Of a DNA stretch of 64,000 bases, positions 56,166-64,000 are shown piece after piece; within the stretch, counting starts at the first letter, position 1, and the number at the start of each line of letters is the position of its first letter. Origin of the DNA: Cinnamomum chago (taxonomy: Eukaryota; Streptophyta; Magnoliopsida; Laurales; Lauraceae); contig CP142451.1 in assembly GCA_038049695.1 (NCBI GenBank), forward strand, positions 30,240,001 to 30,304,000. The letters run 5' to 3'. The position numbers and the translations under genes were made by a program. The notes under the pieces were generated by a model. It had not been told where the DNA came from, made no database searches, and saw only the letters and a program-made list of their open reading frames with translations.

Positions 56166-56852
56166 CTACTGATGCTTGTGGAATTGAAATGTAGAGTTGG
56201 ACCATGCGAAGTCCAAGTCCATAGAGTGAACCATGCATGTGTCTTAGATTGCACTGTCTTCGCTTTAGAACTTCTCATTTTCACGGGATTTGCATTTTAA
56301 ATAACGGTCTCATAATTATTTTTTTCAGATTTTTGTAATTTCTCATTCCCTTGAAACATAGGAAATGTGAAGTGCCTGGCCTAAGCCTGAGATAATTAAT
56401 TCTTCAATTAAGCTCTGTAGAGTCTATAGAGGTTGAATTGACTTTCCAGTGATCTAATTTCATGACCTGAAATTTGCATCCCTCGAATTCCCCGTCATGA
56501 GTAATTTATATCTCATTCACATTCATAAGTCAAATAAAAATGTATAATAAGAATTCCAAGGCATCTGATTAATAAATCTAAATCTCTACATTTAAAGTCT
56601 GAATCAAAATTTAATGACTAAGCATAACCAACTAACGTCAAATAACACCAAACTATTGAGTCCACTAGTGTCCAAATAAATGAATAAAATTAAAAGAGGC
56701 TGATGCCCAATCCAAATTTGTAAACTATGGGTCAGGCCACTGGGGTCCCCAATCCAGGGGTGATGCCCGCTAGAAAAACTTTCATTAATTGTATAATTGG
56801 TTCTCACGGGCACACCCCAATTGAGGACCAGAATGTCAATAATAATATATAT

Positions 56853-57490
56853 GGAAATTTTCAAACTAGTACAAAATGTTTAACTCATTTTCAAAAAAGT
56901 ACATGATGATTTGAATATTTCAAATTAGTATAATAGTTTTCCATATTTCTTTCAATCAAGCCCTCACCATAACCTTTTTTTTTTTTTTGAAAAAGGAAAA
57001 GGACACCCTTATGTCATTTAAAAAAAATTTCCTTTAATAAATCATTTAAGAGAAATGATCAAGTGACTTCAAGTCCAACCCAAACAGCCTAGCAGGGCCC
57101 ACTTTAGTTACCTTTTTGCATAGATGGTTAAAAAAGAAGGGTTTATATGGATTCCAAACGACTGAAAAGTTAGCTTCATTAAATGGTTATGATTACCAAA
57201 ATCAAGTTGAAATTTGGGCCACATGAGAATCCAGAGAAAAGAACCCCAAGGCCAATTTTGGCATTCTCCTATTACCCCACCATCAACATTTCATCAGTGA
57301 GGCCCATAGAGTAATTTTTGGGTTGGTTTTGGGGAAGAAAGAAGGTTAATAAGAAAATTTTCCTCATTTTAATGGAGTGGACTTGATTGAAAGAAATATG
57401 GAAAACTTTTATACCTTTTTGAAATTTTCAAATCCTCCTGTACGTTTTTGAAAATGAGCCAAAAGTTTTATACATTTTTGAAATTTTCCC
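56853..57490. mobile_element. Mutator-type MITE (about 638 bp) with long inverted ends
   Basis: The arms of about 115 bp start GGAAATTTTCAAACTAGTAC and pair with ...TTTTTGAAATTTTCCC at the right. Both contain CTCATTTTCAAAAA and TTTTCCATATTTCTTTCAAT or complement. TAATATATAT (56843-56852) and TAATAAATAT (57491-57500) match at 9 of 10 positions as a probable duplication. No coding sequence. Confidence 0.8.
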
Positions 57491-57513
57491 TAATAAATAT
57501 CAAGGTCATAATT

Positions 57514-57543
57514 TATAATAATAATAATAATAATAATAATAAT
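57514..57543. repeat. (AAT)n microsatellite
   Basis: About nine to ten ATA/AAT triplets in a row, just after the MITE. Confidence 0.9.
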
Positions 57544-58390
57544 CCATGTAAAATATTCTTTTTATAATGACAAGATAAAATATATATAATATCTATCTAT
57601 CCATCCATCCAGGACAAATCTAATATTTCAATAAATTCAAGAAAGAAATCAAGGAAATTAAATATACAAGAATATTAAATAATCAAATTACGAATATGGA
57701 ATTCCAGGATATTACATCTGAACTGTTTATTTAGTGGGTGTCAGCTAACTGTTGTTCTAAAACTATTATCTGACACCACCAAGTTGTAACTTGTAGGCAT
57801 GATGATACTCAACTGGGTCCAAGTGACTTGATGGGAACCAATTCTGATGTCTCAGCCCAGTCAACTTTGACTTGGCTGAGTCTCTATAACCCTGTAATAA
57901 AGATGGTTGACTATTATCCATATGATGAATATCTAGTGATTGGATGATTGAGAATAAAATACAGGCAACAATCCATAGGTAACTGTGGTGATGGAGATTG
58001 CTCGATCAATAGATTTTTGTTTATAATTGCCTAGTGAGATGGGACTCACCTAGTGGATTATGTAACTGATATACAGACACAGAAAATATGAACTATGTGA
58101 CAGATACAGATGACAAATATATGAACAGGTTTGATTGAACCAATGGGAGGATAACCAACCTCTAGTTGATGTGGGCCCATGGAGGGACCGACTGATGGTC
58201 TACATGTGGTCACATTGTAGGTCACATCTGTAGGATAGTATGTGATAGTCTAGCCCATTGGTCTAGTCAACCAATTTGACGTTTGTGTTTACTTGGGCTC
58301 TTTATTGTTGTCCATTAAATGACAAATACTTCAAATTGTGAGGTTCTTTAATAGCTTTTATTTTAATTAGCAGTGCAAGGCTAGTAAAAT

Positions 58391-58582
58391 ATCTAACCTA
58401 TTTTTTGTTATTTGTAGAGTAACGTTGGAGAAAAGGAAGTGATCAAGTTGATTAGGCTTCCATGTATTTATAAATGCAATGCTAGGATTAAAACATCTAA
58501 CCTGGTTTTTGTTATTTGTACAGGAACTTTGGAGAAAAGGAAGTGATCAAGTTGATTAGGCTTCCATGTATTTATAACCCTT
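58391..58582 (+). repeat. Tandem duplication, unit about 104 bp
   Basis: ATCTAACCTATTTTTTGTTA starts at 58391, and the second copy (ATCTAACCTGGTTTTTGTTA) at 58495. Both run through GGAGAAAAGGAAGTGATCAA and GGCTTCCATGTATTTATAA with few differences. Intronic, no coding role seen. Confidence 0.85.
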
Positions 58583-58879
58583 TATTTGTTACAGTAGCTG
58601 AGTGATAACAAGGGCTCAGTTTAGGATAGAGTTACAATGGTCTTTGTAAAGATACAGGTCAGCTCGACCCATGAATTGGGTCAGCCCACAAATCAAGTCA
58701 TTGTATGAGTTGTAAATAGGTACTAGTTACCTTAACAATACCTGTAATCATGTAATTAGATTCTCTAAACTAGGAAACACTGTATTATATATGGACTCAA
58801 TCGTCAATACAAGAACATACAATTCTCTTGCAAAATCTCTCTCGTGTGTGCTTCTAGTTTTGTTCTGGATCATATCACA

Positions 58880-58892
58880 TGGTATTAGAGCC
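58880..58892 (+). promoter_or_regulatory. Primer-binding site of the Copia element
   Basis: TGGTATTAGAGCC follows the 5' LTR directly and is complementary to the initiator methionine tRNA end, with one T for C as is common in plant Copia. Confidence 0.85.
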
Positions 58893-59539
58893 CTAGAGCC
58901 CTGATCGTCTGTCCATCCAAGCATAGGAGAAGCCGTGCGACAGTCCTGTTCACCTGTGAGAAGCACTGTATCGGCTGTGATCAAAGGTGGCCCACCTGTT
59001 GATCACCCTCTGTCCAGAGAAATCTTCCCATCCTAGTTGTCCATCACTCTTGGGAATTCTACACATTTTTTTTCAGATTTTTTGATCATCTGAGGTAGGC
59101 CATTCTCTCTGATTTGTACTTCTCCCATTTGAGCACATAGTTTTCATCACGACCGTCCAACTTTCTGTTCTCTCAAGCTTTCATCAAAATTCCACTTGGA
59201 GGAGCTTTGGATTTTTGAGGCAGAGATCACTGTGTAATTTGATCATACTCCTGATCATCCAGTGGGGCCCACAGATCAGATCTGTGCCCAGATTCAAGGT
59301 CGCTTGGACCATTTTCTGGGATTTTTTCTTATCAGCCTGCTTCCTGTGGCTGAAATCTGTCATCTGATCATTCAGTGGGACCCATAGCACTCCTCTGTGC
59401 TCAGATCAAGTCATCTGTCATCTGATCTTTCAGCAGGCCTGAACCATTTTTTGGGATTTTTCAGATCTGGTTAGAAATTGTCTTCTGGGGCTGGATTTCT
59501 CATATATTTAGTCTGTGAGCAATTTGTTTTTTGTTCCCA

Positions 59540-60230
59540 TGTATTCTGATCGAACTGTATCGGGCAATTCTGTCATACTCGATGGAACCAATTATCCCTA
59601 TTGGTCCCATCTAATGCAAAATTTCCTCAAAGGATAAAAACTTTGGAAATATATTGCTACGCAGATCCCTACACCAGATAGTAAGGATGCTACGTTTGAG
59701 GAATGGGAAGCTTCAGTTGGGAAGATCAATTCTTGGATTGCAAATTCGGTCACTCCATCAATTGGGAATCAATTGGCTAAATTCAGTTATCTTAAGGATG
59801 CTTGGGATTATTTAGCAAAATTATATACTCAATCTAATGCTGCTCGCCGGTATCAGTTAGAATGGGACATTAAAAATGCAGATCAAGGAAATGACTCCAT
59901 TCAGGACTTCTTTATCAAAATGACTGCCTTATGGGATCAACTGGCTATAATGGAACCCACTTTTGCAACAACTGATGATGCCCACACAGTTGAGGTCTAT
60001 AGGCAGCAAACTCGCCTGGTTCAGTTTCTTATGGCTCTTCGCCCTGATTTTGAGCACATTCGTGGTCTCTTATTACATCGGTCCCCACTGCCTTCTGTTG
60101 ATATGGCACTCTCGGAACTTCTGGCAGAAGAACAAACTCAGCTTTCTCTTACAGAGAAGAAACATGTGGAACCTACACATGTTCTGTTAGTAACTGTTAG
60201 TACTCCTTAGAATGATCGCTCTTTTCCCCT
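59540..60230 (+). pseudogene. Copia gag region
   Basis: It begins with sequence resembling the LDGTNYPYW start motif of Copia gag. SNAARRYQLEWDIKNADQGN then DSIQDFFIKMTALWDQL is the UBN2-type capsid-like domain, and LMALRPDFEHIRG follows. Downstream near 60250, CNYCKKKGHWKRD-type sequence is the zinc knuckle. The product would package the element RNA. Broken. Confidence 0.85.
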
Positions 60231-61800
60231 GGTACCAATGACTTTTGCAATTATTGTAAGAAGAAAGGACACTGGAAACGGGACCGCCCAACCAGACCTC
60301 AAAGGCCAAATACCAAGAACAAACAATCTGGTCAACAGCCAAATCGTGGTCCCAAGCAATCTTATTCTCAGCGATCCTATGCTGCCAATGTTATTGAAGA
60401 TGATAGTTTTGTGCCTCCGCAAATGGATCTTACATCTCAGATCCAAGCTATGGTTGATGAGTGCATGCAACAGTTGTTTCTGGCTTCCTCCACTGGTTCT
60501 GCTTCTCAGATGACCACCACTCCCTCTGCTTCTGGTTCTGCCATGACCATTTCTGGACCTTCAGGTACACATGATACTACATGGATTTTTGATTTTGGTG
60601 CTTCCCATCATATGACAAATGATGCTTCCAAACTTCGTCATTGTTATAGTCTTGCTAGCTCTATCACCATCCATACAGCAGATGCCACTCCTCTACCAGT
60701 CTCCCTTATTGGCTCTGTTTCAAATAAGTTGCTCTCTCTAATGTTTTATGTGTTTCCCACCTCTCAATCAATTTAATCTCTGTTAGTCAACTGACTTCTT
60801 CTGGATTTCTTGTCTTATTTTCTTCCACTGGATGTTCTGTGCAGGATCTGCGCACCGGGAGAGAGATTGGGACCGGCCTTTGGTCAGGAGGACTTTACTA
60901 TCTCCGCTCGCTGCACCTTCCATCATCAAGCATCTCCCCAGTCGCCGTTGTTTCCTCTGCATCACCTTTTGCTCTTTGGCACTCTCGTTTAGACCATTTA
61001 TCTTTAAATAAAATGAAGATTTTATTTAATTGTGGTGTTTTTGGTAACATTACTGTATCAGACATTTCTACTTGTTTTGATTGCCACTTTGGTAAAGATT
61101 TCCTTATAATAAAAGCACTTCTTCTACTACTGCTCCTTTCGCCTTGGTGCATTCTGATGTCTGGGGACCTGCCTCTCAACGAACGAAAGGCGGTTCCATT
61201 TATTTTGTGTTGTTTATTGATGATTTCACTAGATATACATGGTTGTATTTGATGAAGAATCGCTCTGAGTTATATAACATCTACACTGCTTTCTCTACCA
61301 TGGTTTCCACTCAATTTGACACAAGGATTAAAATATTCAGGTCTGACTCCGGGGGAGAATACATGTCCCACAAATTTCGTTCTTACCTGACTAGTCAAGG
61401 GACTCTAGCACAATTATCCTGTCCTGCCACACCACAGCAAAATGGAGTGGCAGAACGGAAACATAGACGTATACTCGAGACTGCTAGATCCATGATTCAT
61501 TCCTCACATGTTCCTCTGGCATTCTGGGGAGAAGCAGTCCTGACTACCACCTATCTGATTAACAGAACACCATCTACTGTCTTATCTGGAACCTCTCCGT
61601 ATGAAAAATTGTTCTCCTGCAAACCTGACTTGTCCTATCTCAAAATATTTGGCTGCACCTGTTTTGTTCTGTTGCATGATAATGAGAGAACCAAACTTGC
61701 TCCCAAATCCATTGTCTGTGTTTTCTTAGGGTATGGCATCGAACAAAAAGGATATCGATGCTATGATCCTAAAACCAATAAGTTAGGGTCTCTCAAAAGG
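60231..61800 (+). pseudogene. Copia protease and integrase region
   Basis: The protease region is near 60580 (TWIF...GASHHMT). The pre-integrase region has QDLRTGREIGTGLWSGGLYY and a LWHSRL-type motif. The integrase core has VHSDVWGPA, FVLFIDDFTRYTWLYL, FRSDSGGEY and PQQNGVAERKHR, holding the three acidic positions. KIFGCTCFVLL and VFLGYG follow, as in all Copia integrases. Broken. Confidence 0.9.
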
Positions 61801-61979
61801 TCACCTTCTTGGAGCATATACCTTTTTATACATTACCCATTGCATCTTCTTCTCCTGAGCAACCTACGGTCTATCCTCTTGACCCCTTTCCAGATTTGTT
61901 TCCCTCTGTTATCCCTTCTCCTCCCTCTAATACCCCTTCTCCCCCACCTCTGTAGGTATATCATCGTCGGCCCAAAACC

Positions 61980-62903
61980 TTGTCTGCTCACTCGGAATCT
62001 GCAGCCCCACCTCCTACTTCTGACCCTGGGCCTATCTCCTCTGCTCCAGATGTGTCGGATCCTCCTCAATCTCGAAGGTATCCCTTGTGCACCAGAATTC
62101 CTCCCTCCCGATTTGGCTTTGTTTGTACTGATCATTTTTCTCTATCATATAAGTCCTTCCTTGTAACAATTCATACTTTGACAGAACCACAGTCCTGTAA
62201 GGAGGCAATTACTCATCCAAACTGGAGATCTGCCATAGTAGAAGAACTTGCGGCTCTGCAGAAAACTCAAACATGGGATCTTGTTCCCCTTCCTTCAGGG
62301 AAACGGGCTATTGGCTGCAAATGGATATTTAAGATCAAGACCAAATCTGATGGATCTGTTGATCGTTACAAGGCTCACTTGGTTGCCAAAGGCTACACAC
62401 AAGAATATGGGGTTGATTATGAGGAGACCTTTGCTCCAGCTGCTAAGATGACCACTGTCCGTACTTTTATCTCAGTTGTAGCCGTTAGACGTTGGCCACT
62501 CTATCAGCTTGATGTAAAGAATGCATTTTTGAATGGATTTCTTCAGGAAGAAATCTATATGCATCCTCCCCCAAGCGTCGCGAGACCTCCTCATTATGTC
62601 TGTCGACTCAAATGTGCCTTGTATGGCCTCAAACAAGCCCTTCGTGCTTGGTTTGAACGGTTTAACACCAGCGTTATCAGCATTGGTTTTTCTCAAAGTG
62701 CTCATGACTCCGCTCTCTTCACTCGCTATTCGCGATCTGGATGTGTTTTCTTGTTACTATATGTCGATGATATGATTATCACTGGCAATGATGCTCCTGG
62801 TATTATATCCTTGAAGCGTTTTCTTCATCGACAGTTTGAGATGAAAGATTTGGGTCATCTGAGGTATTTCTTAGGCATTGAGGTTGCCTACTCTCCCAAA
62901 TGA
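61980..62903 (+). pseudogene. Copia reverse transcriptase
   Basis: Motifs in order: W..AI..E..AL, then GCKWIFKIKTKSDGSVDRYK, HLVAKGYTQEYGVDYEETFA, LDVKNAFLNGFLQEEIYM, LKCALYGLKQALRAWF and LLLYVDDMIITG. The YVDDM box is the polymerase active site. The sequence is very close to intact Copia enzymes in this part. Confidence 0.93.
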
Positions 62904-62909
62904 TATCTT

Positions 62910-63725
62910 TTGTCGCAAACTAAATACTGCAATGAAGTTCTCCAACGAGCTGGACTCACGGATCGTAAACCTGTCTCTACTCCCATTGAGCATAATCTAA
63001 AGCTTCGAACTATTGATGGAGGACTGCTTTCTGATCCAACTCGTTATCGTGAGGTGGTTGGTAGCTTGGTTTATCTTACTATTACCAGACTAGATATTGC
63101 CTATGCAGTACATGTGATAAGCCAATTTGTTGCGCGACCCACTCATCTTCATTGGGCTGCTGTCCTACGCATATTGAGATACTTACAAGGAAGCTCCAAC
63201 CGCGCCCTCCTTCTTTCCTCCAGTCAAAATCTTACTCTGCATGGTTATTCTGATTCTGACTGGGTAGGAGATGTCAATGATCGGCGCTCCACAACCGGTT
63301 TCGCCATTTTTCTTGGCTCTTCTCTCATCTCTTAGAAGAGCAAGAAACAGGAAGTTGTCTCCCGATCATCCACTGAAACTGAATATCATGCTGTGTCTCA
63401 CACTACTACTGAAATTATTTGGCTTCGCTGGTTACTTCAGGATTTAGGAGTTCTAGTTCCTAAATCTACCTCTCTTTTTACGGATAGTGAAAGTGCACGG
63501 AAACTAGCAACAAATGATGTCTTTCATGAACGATCCAAACATCTTGAAGTTGACTGTCATTTCATTCGTCAACATGTTCGGAGTGGTACTATAAAGCTCA
63601 TTCAAATTTCATCAGTTGTTCAAGTTGCAGATTTTTTCACCAAAAGCCACTCCGCCTCTCGTTTTTCAGAACTAGTTTCCAAGCTTTCGATGGTCACATT
63701 CTCCCATCCAAAGCTTGAGAGGGAG
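62910..63725 (+). pseudogene. Copia RNase H and 3' end of pol
   Basis: SQTKYCNEVLQRAGLTDRKP then STPIEHNLKL, YREVVGSLVYLTITRLDIAY, GYSDSDWVGDVNDRRSTTGF and KHLEVDCHFIRQHV followed by DFFTK. These are the standard C-terminal motifs of Copia RNase H, which removes the RNA strand after reverse transcription. It is followed by the polypurine tract and the 3' LTR. Confidence 0.9.
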
Positions 63726-64000
63726 TGTAAAGATACAGGTCAACTTGACCCACGAATTGGGTCGGCCCACAAATCAAGTCATTGTATGAGTTGTTAATAG
63801 ATACTAGTTACCTTAACAATACATGTAATCATATAATTAGATTCTCTAAACTAGGAAACACTGTATTATATATGGACTCAATCGTCAATACAAGAACATA
63901 CAATTCTCTTGCAAAATCTCTCTCGTGTATGCTTCTAGTTTTGTTCTGGATCATCTCACAGTCTTATGATACATGGTGGTCCCTTAGACATTTTGGTGGT

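Larger units (their letters stand above)
58645..63960 (+). mobile_element. Nearly full-length Ty1/Copia element (5316 bp) in intron 8, broken
   Basis: The LTRs are 58645-58879 and 63726-63960, both 235 bp (TGTAAAGATACAGG...ATCACA or ATCTCACA). They differ at about 10 sites (about 4%), suggesting an age of a few million years, depending on the substitution rate. GTCTT is duplicated at 58640-58644 and 63961-63965. The primer site TGGTATTAGAGCC is at 58880 and the polypurine tract at about 63713-63725. The order gag, protease, integrase, reverse transcriptase, RNase H is that of Copia. The short LTRs and 5-kb size suggest an Ale/Ivana-like lineage (not certain). It has roughly half a dozen breaks in its coding region. 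It lies in the same direction as the host gene. Confidence 0.93.
55288..64000 (+). other. HEXO1 intron 8 (more than 8.7 kb, runs past the window)
   Basis: No further HEXO1 exon (expected to begin with a GYPDLWPS-type motif) was found before the window end. The intron holds two MITEs, a 104-bp tandem duplication and a 5.3-kb Copia element, listed separately. 57550-58390 and 63966-64000 show nothing recognisable. Confidence 0.7.

Noticed and set aside
55288-64000. HEXO1 exon 9
   Set aside because: I looked for GYPDLWPS- and HxGGDE-type coding sequence after exon 8 and found none before the window end.

Overview
This is nuclear DNA of a flowering plant, dominated by layered transposable elements. 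One host gene is visible: the first half of a beta-hexosaminidase of the HEXO1 type (glycoside hydrolase family 20). The retroelement families (Ty3/Gypsy Tat-like and chromovirus, Ty1/Copia, L1, tRNA-derived SINE, TRIMs, hAT- and Mutator-type MITEs), the GT-AG introns and the closeness of the exons to Arabidopsis HEXO1 all indicate an angiosperm. Introns swollen by transposons suggest a large, slowly purged genome. A magnoliid-like lineage is a guess only. There are no bacterial, organellar, rRNA, functional tRNA or CRISPR features.

Layout. (1) 455-21968 is one very large Ty3/Gypsy element of Tat/Ogre-like build sitting in a (TA)n tract. It has a long 5' LTR with internal tandem repeats, an extra ORF, gag, a short RNase H-like stretch and integrase. 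Its roughly 8 kb 3' region carries satellite-like arrays and, on the opposite strand, a decayed plant mobile domain (PMD) gene that still has introns. Its 3' LTR is split by a Copia fragment (17159-19774) of SIRE/Maximus type. (2) 22165-24881 is a long inverted repeat with nearly identical arms of about 570-590 bp. (3) 25151-36285 is a 5'-truncated L1 LINE (minus strand) with a perfect 13-bp target-site duplication. It is split by a minus-strand LTR (26084-35393), which holds part of a Gypsy chromovirus (26545-32876), which in turn holds a solo LTR (29618-32350). Most levels have readable target-site duplications. (4) 36436-36617 is a SINE with a 9-bp duplication.

(5) From 37624 to beyond the window end runs the HEXO1-type gene. 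Eight exons encode about 276 of an expected ~540 residues, all joined by canonical splice sites in the correct phase. The introns hold MITEs, a 3.7-kb solo LTR containing a foldback element, a decayed Copia carrying two TRIMs and a MITE, and an hAT-type MITE rich in GGACACG motifs. A nearly complete but broken 5.3-kb Copia (58645-63960), with 235-bp LTRs that differ by about 4%, lies in intron 8. The exons with the catalytic Asp-Glu pair are not in the window.

The encoded enzyme would enter the secretory pathway and remove terminal N-acetylglucosamine from N-glycans. Everything else is mobile-element debris whose nesting order gives a relative history: L1, then LTR, then chromovirus, then solo LTR on the left; Copia, then TRIM and MITE inside intron 7.
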